A stretch of DNA of 64,000 bases from Micractinium sp. NFX-FRZ (GCA_029339195.1 JAPTJF010000079.1:108363-172362); one strand, 5' to 3'; counted from the first letter of the stretch, positions 47,047 through 57,723 are shown. A program made the numbers and translations. The notes: a model not told the origin generated them from the sequence alone.

Positions 47047-48715
47047 TCAGCTGCCGCCGCACACGTTCTTGGTCGCCCAGAACCTGCACAGGGCAGCGCA
47101 GGGCAGGGAAAGCGTGGCAGGTGGTGTAAAACAACCAACAACAGATTTGTTGTGGGATGCCCACCCAGCCGCATGATGGCACTGCAGCAGCAGCCACCTG
47201 GCTGCCACCTACGGACGGCGCCAACTGTGCGTCGATACGACGCACTTGGACTCTGCGGGGGCGGGGTCCAAGCGGTGCAGTACCACGAGCGGGTTGTCCA
47301 GGCTGGCAGGGCAGGCTGTGTCGGAGGTGTTTATGGTCATGGTACCTGCCTTCAAGTCGACCCTGCCCAGCTCACACTGCAGGCCAGGTGTGGGCAAAGG
47401 AAGCCTTTGTGTGCTCAGCCATCAATGCCTTTGTGGTTTGAAGCAGGCCATGGTGACGATGAACACTTGCGAGCATCATGCACTGCCTGCCCAATGGGCT
47501 GGAATGGTGTGCCGTTTTGGGACGGTACCAGGCTTGCCTTGGAGCCTGTGATGCCCGAACCGGACACAGGCTGCAGACGGTACTCGATGATCCCCATGTA
47601 GGCTCCTGCATTGCTGGGGGGGAAGAGTACTTACAATAAGCAGTGGTTATGTGGGGGCAGGGGTGGAAATGTTGATTTATGAGCCGGCCGCTCCAACACA
47701 GCAGGTCCTTTGCACTCAGCTCCGGATGCTGCCGCATGCAAGCGAGCGGTGGCAGCAGCGATGCCTCGACTTGCCTGGGCCAGCGTGGGGTGCACACTCC
47801 CAGCTGGTGTAGTTGCCTGCACGTTATTCACACAGCCAGATGGCAAGGGGAGTTTTTTTTGCACGGGTGTCGAGGGGAGCCGGCGAGCGCACCTCTGTGG
47901 AGCTCGTTCAGGGCTACCTGGTGCCCCTGTTTTTTTTTGGAATCACACAATGTGGAGCCAAAAATGCAGTCAATGGCAAGGCAGCGCAGCAGCGCCGCGT
48001 GCAACCATTTGGAAGGCCGCCCCTAGTGGTTGCTCACCCATTTCGGTGATAAAAGTGCCTTGGAACACGTAGACAGAAGTGTACGAGTCTGCATGGCTGT
48101 ATGACACGGCAGGAGCGCCGTCAAAAGTGCCCTGCAGCAATTCGGTGACGCAACATGAGCGGCCTTTGTGCAGAGCAAGGATGCCTGTGCGGGCTCCTGC
48201 TCGCGAGCAATGTGTGAGAGGAAGCGGGCACGCCACTTACCCTCCAGACGCCCGCCAGAGATGGCGGCCCGCCGCGCTGCAGCAAAGCCCAGCAGGGGGG
48301 GGGGGGCAGTTTACTTATAAGCAGCTGCCGGGCAGTGCCTGTATTGCCGGCGAGGATCACCGCCAATGCAGTACCGCTCACCATGCCATGCAGTGATCTG
48401 CTGCCCAAGCCTGTCAAAGGGCCGTCCAAGGGCAGCTGCTTGCCAACAGTGCCTGGCAGCGCTGCGCACCTTGGAAAAGGCTGGGCAGCTGGCTAACGGC
48501 CCATGCAGCAGGAACTCGTGAGCTGAGCTATGCGACAGGCGCAAGTGCTTGCAGGCCCTGTACCTCAACTGCGCAGGCAGCATGAAGCAGCGCACATTGG
48601 AGAAGGTAGGCAGCTCCGCAGCTGGTGCGAGGCCCTGGGCCGCACCCCCGCCTGCCAGCAGCACCAGGACGACTGCCACACATGCAGGCACCTTGGACGT
48701 CATGGCTCTGCCCAT
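47047..48715 (-). CDS. Small predicted secreted protein, family not recognised
   Basis: A five-exon model joins in phase to 576 nt, 191 residues: 48715-48470, 48131-48038, 47605-47538, 47376-47246, 47083-47047. The N-terminus MGRAMTSKVPACVAVVLVLL followed by AGGGAAQG is a good signal peptide. The body has beta-rich, soluble-looking segments (GTFDGAPAVSYSHADSYTSV, YVFQGTFITEMGAYMGIIEY, AGTMTINTSDTACPASLDNP) and ends FWATKNVCGGS. The third intron uses a GC donor (AAG|GCAAGC). Exon 1 is the least certain: its second half (CKHLRLSHSSAHEF) is less convincing, and a further short exon near 48437-48380 (LDGPLTGLGSRSLHGM) is conceivable. I cannot assign a function. Confidence 0.55.
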
Positions 48716-49616
48716 GATCGATTGGAGCGGGTGATACTTGAGCGCGGAAAGTCGCTTGAGTGACTGCCACCTTGAGTGGCAGCTGTCACCCTGTGCACAC
48801 GCGCTCGTGCTGACTGGACCACCATTCACCAGGGCACCATCTCCAGGGCTACTCGGTACTGAGCCTCCCCCAATTGGTTGCAACCTTACATACCCTACCT
48901 GCCACAATCTGACACCGCTCAGAGGCAACGGGCGCCCCACATCAGCACCCTGTCCAGCCTCTACCCGCGCTCAACTCCCAGACCCTCTCTGCTCCCGTGG
49001 CTGTTCCCTAGCCTGGCCCTTGCGCCTCTCGCGCCCGCAGTTCAGCTTACCTAGTCATAACACCCCCCAGGCCGGCCTGATTGAGTCCAATGTCAACCAC
49101 TCTCCCTCACTCCCTGCCCTCTTGGGGCATCTCCATGCCACCCCCCATGGCCACCTCTGCCTCTCATGTTGCCGCCCCTTCCCTTCCTGTCATTCCTCTC
49201 AGGCTGAGTCCCTCGTGCCCTTTGGCCCTGCCGCTCATGCTGCATTGTCCGTTTGAGCGACCCAGGCGCGCTGCACCTTCATGTGCCTCCTTCTTCCCTG
49301 TACCTTGATCTGTCACGTGTAAGGCCACAGGGCAAGCCCAGCCAGGGGGTGCTGTGGCTGAGGGGGCAGCAGGCTGGGTCCAGGGAGCACGGCAGAGGGA
49401 GCAGCAATGCACGCCAGCAGCACCCTTGTGCAGAGGAACAGCCCGAGCAACCACTAACAAGGCAGCGCCGCGCACTGCATGGCGGATGCCACTGCTGCAC
49501 TCTGCCCTTGCCACTGCCGCCGCCGCTTCAAGCACACTCTGCCGCTGCGTCCATGCCGAGCAGCATGCCACGTCGCCACCGCGTCGGCAGCGCCACGCCA
49601 GCAGCTTGCCACATCA
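48716..49616. other. Intergenic region between two minus-strand genes
   Basis: About 900 bases. It contains dispersed repeat copy 2 (49312-49425) and pyrimidine-rich stretches. No exon chain seen on either strand. Confidence 0.5.
49312..49425 (+). repeat. Dispersed repeat, copy 2
   Basis: Partner of 46633-46745, with TGTAA at 49318-49322. Because no plus-strand gene ends just upstream here, this copy may have been inserted or duplicated from the CDSP32 3' region, or mark a lost gene. Confidence 0.7.
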
Positions 49617-51288
49617 TCACGTGCGGTACTCCTTGGCGGTGCGCTCCCGCAGGTAGAACAGCTTGGCCCGCCTCACCTTGCGCCTCTCGAGCACCTTGAC
49701 CTCCGTGATGTGGGGGGAGTAGCTGCAGGGGTAGAGAGCAGGGGTACAGAGTGAATGAGGGCAGGGCAGGGCAGGGGAGGGGGAGGAGGGTCAGATGTGG
49801 GGGGAAGCAGTGGCCGACAGGCGGCAACGAGAGGGGGAAAAGAGAAGGTGGTGCACGAGTTGAGTGGTCCGGGCAGAGCGGGTGCCAAGGGTCAGGGGGT
49901 GGGGGGAGAGCTCTAGGACCAAGCAGGGTGCTGAGAGGCGGGCAAAGCTGCCAGCGGTACTGGCCTGCACACGCGGTGCTGTGGCTGCTACAGAAACACC
50001 GCCCCGGCCCGCCTGCTTGCTCCACCACCACCGCCGCTGCTGCTGCTACTCTGCTGCTACTCTGCTGCTACTGCTGCAGCCAACCCCATTGCTGCTGACG
50101 CCTGCTGACTTTTTCACATGATACAGTAAGCCGTGCCCACGGCGGCAGGGTGCACTCGATGCCTCACAACACCAACGCTGCTCTAACACGTGGAGCCGGC
50201 TCACGCCACTGCTCCGGGCTCACTAATAGGCACGGCTGTTGCCCCAACTCGCGGGGAGCAGTGCCGCTTGACTGCCGCTGTGACGCCAACAATGTAGCAG
50301 AACCCTGCACAACACAAACACGCCACTGCTCCCAGGCCTGCGAAGCACAAGCACTCACAGTGGGAAAGTGCGCTCGATGCCGCCGCTGGCCCCAAAGATG
50401 TTGCGCAGCGTGAAGGTGGTGCGCACGCTGCGGTTGCGCCGCGCGATGCAGATGCCCTTGAACACCGTGACGCGCCGCTTGTTCTCCGGCACCGACAGCT
50501 TCAGCTCGATGACGTCGCCTGGCCCAAAGTCGGGGCGCGCCAGCTCAGCTGCCAGCTCAGCCTCCTTCTCAGACTCCAGCGTCTGCCAGGGGAGCAGGGA
50601 GGGACCAAAAGGAAGCTTCATCAGGTCAGTAGGAATGTTGAACACAACAGCCACAGAAGTTTCTTAGCAACTGTGCCAATTGGGGCAACCAGTGGAGGGG
50701 GAGGTGTTGCATCTGCAGCGATGAGGGATGCATGCAGGAGCCAACACTACGCACAGCTGCTGCATGCTGCATGCTTGGTTGGCAGCAGTTCAAATCGTGA
50801 CAGAAGATGTTAGCGAGACCACCGCATCAGGTGGACATGCAGGCATGAGTATTGCTGGCATCACGACATAGCCTGTCACCACGACCACTGCGGAGGGGAG
50901 TGCAGCAGCAGCCTTACAGCAGGGCCCAACAGGCACCGTCTCTGGTTAGAGCCCAACAGACCCTGCACCGGCCCGCCCTCACCGTCAGCAGGTGCTGCAT
51001 GCGCTTGGGCAAAAACTTGCGCTTGCGCAGCTCGTTGGTGGGGGTCCAAGGCGGCGGCGGCGCTGCCGCCGCTGCCGCCGCCGCCGCTGGTTCTGCTGCT
51101 GCTGCGTGCTGCTGCTGCGCCTGTTCCGCCCAAGAGCTCTGCCTGAACCCACGGAAGCTCAGGAGGCTGATGAGCGGCCGGGTTTGGGTTTCTAGCGCCG
51201 CTGCGGGGCCCGCCAAGCTGCATGCGGAGCTAGCGCTCCCAAGCGCGCTCCTAGCGCCACGGCACAGCTGCCGAAGAGCCTGCGCCAT
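49617..51288 (-). CDS. Mitochondrial large-subunit ribosomal protein bL19m
   Basis: Three in-phase exons, 636 nt, 211 residues: 51288-50983, 50582-50359, 49722-49617. The bL19 fold is clear from GDVIELKLSVPE, RVTVFKGICIARRN, TFTLRNIFGASGGIERTFPL and YSPHITEVKVLERRKVRRAK, ending LFYLRERTAKEYRT. Bacterial L19 is about 115 residues; the additional ~100 N-terminal residues start MAQALRQLCRGARSALG and include SFRGFRQSS, a typical mitochondrial presequence, followed by a Gln/Ala-rich spacer. Plastid targeting cannot be excluded. Binds at the 30S/50S interface by family. The start lies 287 bases from the divergent fumarase start. Confidence 0.9.
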
Positions 51289-51575
51289 TGCTGGAGGCCG
51301 CAGGCTGCGTGTGGGGAGGGGTTGTGAGCTGCGAGCAGGAGGGGAGCTGCGGGCGTCTTCTTATTAACTGAGTAGCATTGGATCAACACGCCGCGATAGG
51401 ACAACGGCGTAGATTGCGAAACAGCAAGCCGCAAGGGGCTCAGCACGGCCCAGCATGCATGTGTGCCTTGCGTGAACCCGTGACTACTGCTGCCACCTGC
51501 CACGGCTCAAGACCCGCTGCTTGGATCAAGACCTCGCTCCAATTCTAAGGTAGCCCTGACCGGTTGGCCGACTCT
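51289..51575. promoter_or_regulatory. Divergent promoter shared by bL19m (-) and fumarase (+)
   Basis: Only 287 bases separate the two start codons. Both products are mitochondrial, so joint control is plausible. No named motif identified. Confidence 0.5.
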
Positions 51576-53784
51576 ATGCTGCAAAAAGCGGGACACGCTC
51601 TCCTCACAGCCCAGCTGGGCACCCAGGGGGCCCGGACTCTGCCAGGTGCATGTCAGGGCCGCGCGGGGCAATGCAGGTGTCGGGGGGGCTCCGACAGGCC
51701 GCCTGACCTTTGGGTTGCCGCCCCCTCCCTTGCGCAGCTTTGGTCAGAGCGATGGGGACCCGCACTGAGTATGACACTTTTGGGCCCCTGGAGGTGCCGG
51801 AGGACAAGTGAGTAGGCGGGCTAATAGCCATCGTTGAAGATCGAGGGCAGAACCCTGGCCACTCGGCCTGCCCCGCCAGCGGGCGGCTGGGCGGGACCTC
51901 GCAGTGGCGCCTTTCTCGCTCTTGCTCAATGCCTACCTGCCGCTGTCGCTTGTGCCAGCTCCTGCTGCCGTTGCGGGAGCTTGGCCAAGGAGCAGCTGCC
52001 TTGCCTGCCTGACCCTGCCTGCGTGCCGTGCGTCCGTGCTGCTCCCGCCCGCTGGCGCCCCTTGGACAGCCTGCCCGCCGCCGTGTCCCCTTGCGTCTTG
52101 CGCACCTTGCCCGTTACCCGCCATTGTCAGACCCCACACTTCGCATCATCACCTGCAGGCCACGGAGCATGCAGGCACAGCGGTGCATATGGGACTCCAA
52201 GATCTTGCACCCTCGCATCCCCACCACTCCTTGCAGGCTGTGGGGCGCTGCACATGCTGTGGTCTCCGCTCGCGCTCCCCCTGAACCCCATGCACCCCTC
52301 CCTGAACCCCGCAGGCTGTGGGGCGCGCAGACGCAGCGGTCCATCCAGAACTTCAAAATTGGCGGCCCCACGGAGCGCATGCCCGAGCCGGTTGTGCGCG
52401 CGTTTGGCGTGCTCAAGGGGGCGGCGGCCAAGGTCAACATGGAGCTGGGGGTGCTGGACAGCAAGATCGGCAGCGCGGTGGTGCAGGTGAGGGGCGGGAA
52501 CACAAGTAGAGATGGGAGGGTGGGGCGAACAAGGTGCGCGTGCTGGGGTGCTGGGGACAGTAAGATTGGCAGCGCGGTGGTGCAGGTGAGGGGCGGGAAC
52601 ACAAGTAGAGGTGGGAGGGTGGGGCGCAGCGAGGCTGGCGGTGCTTCGGGTGCTGGGGACAGTAAGGTCGGCAGTGCGGTGGTGCAGGCGACGCCCTGTC
52701 GATTCATAAGAGGAGCGGACGGATGGGTGAGAAGTTGAGTGGCGGGGCCCTGTTGGGTTTGGCTGGGTGCCGGATGGCTGCACTCCAGATCCAGCAAGCA
52801 AACACGTCGGCAGCGGTGCAGTGGGGCAGCCGAGGGTGTTCGGAGTCCACAGACAAGAGGGGTTGGTGCCAACGCCTGGTGATCTCCCGCCGATGCACTC
52901 TGTGCACTGCCCTCGCGCCCATGCCTTTGCCCCTCTCTCTGCCTGCAGGCTGCCGGAGAGGTGGCCGAGGGCAAGCTGTCTGACAACTTCCCCCTCGTCA
53001 TCTGGCAGACCGGCTCGGGCACCCAGTCCAACATGAACGCAAACGAGGTCATCGCCAACCGGTGGGTGGGTTGGTGGCAGGGTGCGGTGCCGAGGGTGGG
53101 GTGGACATGGGTGGGGGCCAGTCGAGGGTGCAAGGGTGCGGCGCTGAAGGTGGGGTGGAAGAGTGGGGGACCGAGGGTGGGGTGCACCCCACCCGGGTGG
53201 GGTGGGGTGGCGTGTTGATGCTGCCTCCAAGTGGAGAGCGGGCAGAGGGGTTGCGGGATGAAGTTGGCAAATGGCCAGGCGGTGGGTGAGGGGCGGGGGT
53301 GATACACTGGGTGCATGAACGAAGACGGGCGGGCTGCTCACCCGTCCGGCCCGCCTCCTGGCCCCCTGTCCCTCCCTGCCATCCGGCTGCCGTGCAACCA
53401 GCTGGCGGCCCAGTGTGTGGGTGCACCCTACTGGGCCCACCTGGTTCCCACACTCACAACACGCACCGCCCCATTCTCCTGCCCCCCACCCCCCTCCCCC
53501 CCTGGCGCCGTCTAGCTGCTGGGCCTGGCACACCTTACTTTGGGCGGTTTGCTGGCGCACCTTACTGGCCCCACAATCTTCTCTCTCTCACACACACACA
53601 CACACAAACACATACACAACCGTGCCACTTGCCCCCCACCCTGCCCCACCGCAGCGCCATCCAGCTGCTGGGCGGCTCCCTGGGGGACAAGTCGGTGGTG
53701 CACCCCAACGACCACGTCAACAAGGGGCAGTCATCCAACGACACATTCCCCTCAGTCATGTACATCGCAGGGGTGACGGGTGCG

Positions 53785-53833
<49 letters not shown>

Positions 53834-56800
53834 CGGGGGTGGTCCAGGTCGGGGGGTCTGATGGGTCGTTTGGGAGGGGCTGTCGGGAGGTTAGTCAGGT
53901 ACATCGCCGGGGTGACGGGTGCGCGGGGGGCAGGGGTGGGCCAGGGGTTCAGTGTGGGTTCAAACTGGTGAATGGGTTTACAGCATGGGGTTCAGTGTGG
54001 GTTCTGTTCAGGTCATTTTGGGGCTCACCCCCGCCCTCCCTCCCAGGACCCACCAGCACCTGCCGACCCAGGTTGTTGGCCTCTGCTCATTTGCTGCCTG
54101 CCCCCGTCCCCCTCTTGCCTGACTCGCTCTTTCTCTCTTCCACCTTGGCCCCCCTCCCCAGAGATCCACGAGCGCCTGCTGCCCGGCCTGAAGCACCTGC
54201 ACGGCGCGCTGGACGCCAAGGCCAAGGCTTTTGACCACATCATCAAGATTGGGCGCACTCACACCCAGGACGCGACGCCGCTCACGCTGGGCCAGGAGTT
54301 CAGCGGATACGCCACGCAGGTGGGTGGCGGCAATGCATTTATGTTCATGTTTTAAGGCTGCAGTGCGGGGGGTTGTAGTGTGATGGGGCACCCTGTTGGT
54401 GGCTGGCTTGCTGTGGTGTTGGGACTAGTGCAGGGGATTGGTTGAGTCGGGCCGTGGGAGGACGCTCCGAGGAGACTGCGCCAAACCTGCTCCTGCCTCC
54501 GCCCGCTCGCCACTGAACTTTCCATCATCGCGCTCCCCCTCCCTCCCTGCTCCCTCTGCTTTACCTCGCTACTCCCGCATTTGCTCCCGCTTTCCCCTCG
54601 GACAGGTGGAGTACGGCATTGCGCGCGTGGAGGCTGCGCTGCCGCGGCTGTGCATGCTGGCGCAGGGCGGCACCGGTGAGCGACCCGCCCTGCCATGCAT
54701 CGTCAATACATGGCCCCACGCACATGCCCTGCCTGTGCACAAATCTTCCCTCGTGCCCATGCACGCACTACCCTCAACCCCTGGCATGCCTGCCTGCTCG
54801 CCGCCTCCACACCACCACCCGAGTCTCGTGCTCATGGCCCTTCCATACCCCGGTAACCAACGAAAAGGAGGGCTTTGCCGAGCAGGTGGCTCCTCTCACA
54901 CCCAGCCTCCCTCCTCCCTCCCCCCACCCCCACACACACCCTCTGCAGCGGTGGGCACGGGTCTGAACGCGAAGAAGGGGTTTGCTGAGAAGGTGGCGGC
55001 CACCGTGGCCCAGGACACCGGCTTCCCCTTTGTCACCGCCCCCAACAAGTTTGAGGCGCTGGCGGCGCACGACGCCATCGTGGAGATGCACGGCGCCCTC
55101 AACACGGTGGGGCGCTGCTCTCGCTGTTACACTGCGTTCTGTGGGGTGGGTGTCCCGTTGTGATGTGTGGCACGGCGCCCTCCACACGGTGGGGCGCTGC
55201 TCTCAATGAATGGATTACTATGGATTACTCTCAGGGTCCATGCATGGGGTGGGTAGCACTTTGTGACGGCACCCAACATGTGTGAGGCGCCTTTTGCCAT
55301 CGTGGAGATGCACGGCGCCCTCAACACGGTGAGCCGCTGGCAGGAGTGCTTGCAGTCTTGGGCAGCGGCACTTCTCACACCACAACGTCCCCTCAACCCC
55401 ACAATTATTAAAGTTGGCAGTTGCCGTCGCCCTCAGGAACTCCCCATTCTTCTTGATATTTCTAGGTGGTCCAAAAAATTGTATTTTTTGGATTTCCCAA
55501 TGCCATCCCGCCTCTTGGGCTCCCCCCTTTCGACACAACACCCACACAACCCTCCTCTGTCCCCCCTCCCTCCACCTCTCCCTCCTCTGTACCCGTCCCC
55601 CCTGCAGATTGCCGTCTCCCTGATGAAGGTGGCCAACGACATCCGCCTGCTGGGCTCCGGCCCGCGCTGCGGCCTGGGCGAGCTGTGCCTGCCCGAGAAC
55701 GAGCCTGGCTCCTCCATCATGCCCGGCAAGGTCAACCCCACGCAGTGCGAGGCAATGACCATGGTCTGCGCCCAGGTGCGGGCACAAGGAGGGAGTACGG
55801 GAGGGAGGGGAGGTGGAGGGCAGGGGGCATGGGGCAAGGTCAGCGCCACGCAGTGCGACCGTTGCGCAGGTGAGGCGGTGGGGGGCACCAGGAGGGGAGG
55901 TCTTGCTGTTAGGGAGGCAAGGTGGAGGGCAGGGGGGCAGGGGGGCTGGGACAGGGTCAACCCCACGCAGTGCGGCCGTTGCGCGGGTGCGGGAGGCGCA
56001 AGGGGGCGCAAGGGGGAGGGGAGCGCAGGCGTGCCTTCCTCTCGGGCACGCACCGCTGAATGCACATCCTTCCACCCTTCCTCCCTCCCTCCCTTTTTTT
56101 ACAAGCAGGTGATTGGCAACCACGTGGCGGCCACCATTGGCGGCTCCTCCCTCTTTCTACCACATCATGCTGTGCCCCTCCCTGACCCTTCGCCCCTCCT
56201 GTCCCTCACCTTCTTTGCAACCAGGTGATGGGCAACCACGTGGCGGCCACCATTGGCGGCTCCAACGGCCACTTTGAGCTCAACGTGTTCAAGCCCATGA
56301 TGATTGCAAACCTGCTGCGCTCCACCCGCCTGCTGGGCGACGCCTGCATGTCGTTCACCGGTGAGGCAGGCGGGCACGGGGCTGGGTGTTGCACGGTGTA
56401 AGGGCGTGTGGTGAAGGGGGAGGGGGGAGCTTTTCAACCTGCTGCGCTCCACCCGCCTGCAAGCCGACTCCTGCGTCGCATTCTCCCGTCGTCTGCTCAA
56501 TGAGAGGCACCCCCGACGACGCGGAGCCATCCAATCCCTGTCTCGTCGTACCCCTTCCCCTCCGCTCCCCCGAACATTGGTGTGCTCATGCAGGCAGCTG
56601 CGTGGTGGGCATCACAGCCAACGAGACGCGCACACCCAGTGTGCCCCATGCCTTCTCACCCTCCCTCCTTTCCCTGTGCCTCTGTTCAACCTCTGTTCTT
56701 ATCTTTGGCAATGCAGACAACTGCGTGGTGGGCATCACGGCCAACGAGAAGCGCATCGCCCAGCTGCTGCACGAGTCGCTCATGCTCGTCACCGCCCTCA

Positions 56801-57256
56801 ACAACCAGGCAAGTGAACCGCAAGGCACACAGCACAGTCCCACTTCTACGCTCTTGCCCCTGCACCTCCCCACCTGACATCCATGGGGAGGGGGGGGGCA
56901 CGGGGCCACGGTGCTGTACGGGGGAGGCGGCAGCGGTGGCGGTTCTAGAATCATGCAGGTGGCGAGAGAAAGGGACGCCTTGTCCCAGGAGCAGAGCCTT
57001 CCTGGTATGCATCAGTTGGGTGCTGACCTGCACAGCCATGCTGCCTGCTGCCTGCCTTCTGCCTGCCATGCTCGATGTTGTTAACATCTACTCCCTTGTG
57101 CTTGTGCAGATTGGGTACGACAAGGCGGCTGCCATTGCCAAGAAGGCTCACAAGGAGGGGAGCACCCTGAAGGCGGCAGCCCTGGCCCTGGGGCACTGCA
57201 CAGAGCAGGAGTTTGAGGAGTGGGTGCGGCCCGAGGACATGATTGCGCCCAAGTAG
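51576..57256 (+). CDS. FUM1: Fumarate hydratase, class II, mitochondrial
   Basis: Twelve in-phase exons, 1479 nt, 492 residues: 51576-51645, 51738-51807, 52315-52486, 52949-53061, 53655-53779, 54162-54319, 54606-54675, 54949-55106, 55608-55775, 56225-56360, 56717-56808, 57110-57256. It interconverts fumarate and malate in the TCA cycle. Class II hallmarks: [70 protein letters not shown] (catalytic His) and the lyase signature [15 protein letters not shown] at 346-360. Exon 1 encodes a basic, acid-free leader ([20 protein letters not shown]) that fits a mitochondrial presequence; a second in-frame ATG at 51752 in exon 2 would give a leaderless form. The length equals that typical of plant FUM1. 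Intron 11 uses a GC donor (CAG|GCAAGT). The introns are full of decayed copies of exon ends. Confidence 0.95.
52153..52262 (+). repeat. Two decayed copies of fumarase exon 3 start with acceptor
   Basis: Copy at 52153-52206 reads [18 protein letters not shown] against the exon's [16 protein letters not shown]. Copy at 52230-52262 repeats TGCAGGCTGTGGGGCGC exactly and then diverges. The real exon begins at 52315. Confidence 0.8.
52551..52692 (+). repeat. Two tandem copies of fumarase exon 3 end plus intron start
   Basis: The exon end ([10 protein letters not shown] then GTGAGGGGCGGGAACACAAG) at 52458-52507 is repeated almost exactly at 52551-52625 and again, more decayed, at 52649-52692. Each copy brings the donor site. 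Confidence 0.9.
53589..53612. repeat. (CA)n microsatellite in a fumarase intron
   Basis: Short CACACA run between exons 4 and 5. Confidence 0.85.
53787..53833. repeat. Homopolymer of 47 G
   Basis: An uninterrupted run of G begins 7 bases inside the intron that follows exon 5. The true length is uncertain because such runs are prone to assembly and sequencing error. Confidence 0.7.
53897..53930 (+). repeat. Copy of fumarase exon 5 end plus donor
   Basis: TACATCGCCGGGGTGACGGG then TGCGCGGGG repeats the exon end (YIAGVT) and donor at 53761-53787, on the far side of the G-run. Confidence 0.85.
54850..54900 (+). repeat. Copy of part of fumarase exon 8 upstream of it
   Basis: AAGGAGGGCTTTGCCGAGCA matches the exon's AAGAAGGGGTTTGCTGAGAA (KKGFAEKVA, here KEGFAEQVA) about 80 bases ahead of the real exon. 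Confidence 0.7.
55157..55330 (+). repeat. Two copies of fumarase exon 8 end plus donor
   Basis: Copy 1 (55157-55200) repeats GGCGCCCTC and ACACGGTGGGGCGCTGCTCTC. Copy 2 (55262-55330) repeats a longer part and keeps an open frame: [20 protein letters not shown], followed by LNT and a good donor (GTGAGC). Confidence 0.9.
55836..56147 (+). repeat. Copies of fumarase exon 9 end (two) and exon 10 start (one)
   Basis: GGTCAACCCCACGCAGTGCG and its variants recur at 55842-55876 and 55955-55990, each followed by a donor-like GGTG. At 56103-56147 the exon 10 start (acceptor plus [11 protein letters not shown]) occurs once more before the real exon at 56225. Confidence 0.9.
56428..56635 (+). repeat. 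Copies of fumarase exon 10 end and exon 11 start
   Basis: AACCTGCTGCGCTCCACCCG at 56440 repeats the exon 10 end (NLLRSTRL). At 56589-56635 a block with its own TGCAGGC acceptor repeats the exon 11 start ([12 protein letters not shown], here [12 protein letters not shown]) before the real exon at 56717. Confidence 0.9.
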
Positions 57257-57661
57257 GGAGCGCGCGCCACATGGCGCAGCAAGACGCAGCGTGCGCAGCA
57301 TGCCCGGCGTGCCCAGCGTGCGAGTGTGGTGGGGAGCGAGGTGCGCCCTACGGGCAAGGCGATACGGCCAGGCTCCACCCTTGCTGCGTCCCGGCTGGTT
57401 GCATCTCATCCCATGCGCTCATACCCTTGCATACACCACCAGTTGAACGCATCTTGCCCGCGCCGGCATGGCTTGAATGCGGCCGAAGGCGGCCTGCTGA
57501 CGCAGCTGCCCCGCGCTCAGGCACCACCCCCACAACCCTTTGTTGCTGGCAGTCTTTGTCCATACCGCGAAAACGTGCCATCCTGTGCTGCTGCCCTGCC
57601 TGCGCTGCCGACCCCCCCCTTGTTGAAACTTCCCCTCTGGAACTGCATGACGTTCTGCTCA

Positions 57662-57666
57662 TGTAA
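57662..57666 (+). terminator. Candidate poly(A) signal TGTAA for fumarase
   Basis: TGTAA about 405 bases past the stop. Confidence 0.5.
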
Positions 57667-57718
57667 TTCCGAGGCTGCCAGAGCACTCTATATCCACAGC
57701 CTGGTCAGGGCAGTTCAG

Positions 57719-57723
57719 TTACA
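57719..57723 (-). terminator. Candidate poly(A) signal for the FAM32A homologue
   Basis: TTACA on the plus strand, 160 bases beyond the minus-strand stop at 57883. The opposing fumarase signal lies about 57 bases away. Confidence 0.45.

Noticed and set aside
51564..51815. Unspliced frame through the fumarase 5' region
   Set aside because: Splicing 51645 to 51738 keeps its first 23 codons as a presequence and enters the fumarase frame, which the unspliced reading does not.
56103..56224. 56108 as the true start of fumarase exon 10
   Set aside because: The frame runs into non-conserved sequence after GGS, while the copy starting at 56225 continues into the conserved [11 protein letters not shown] block.
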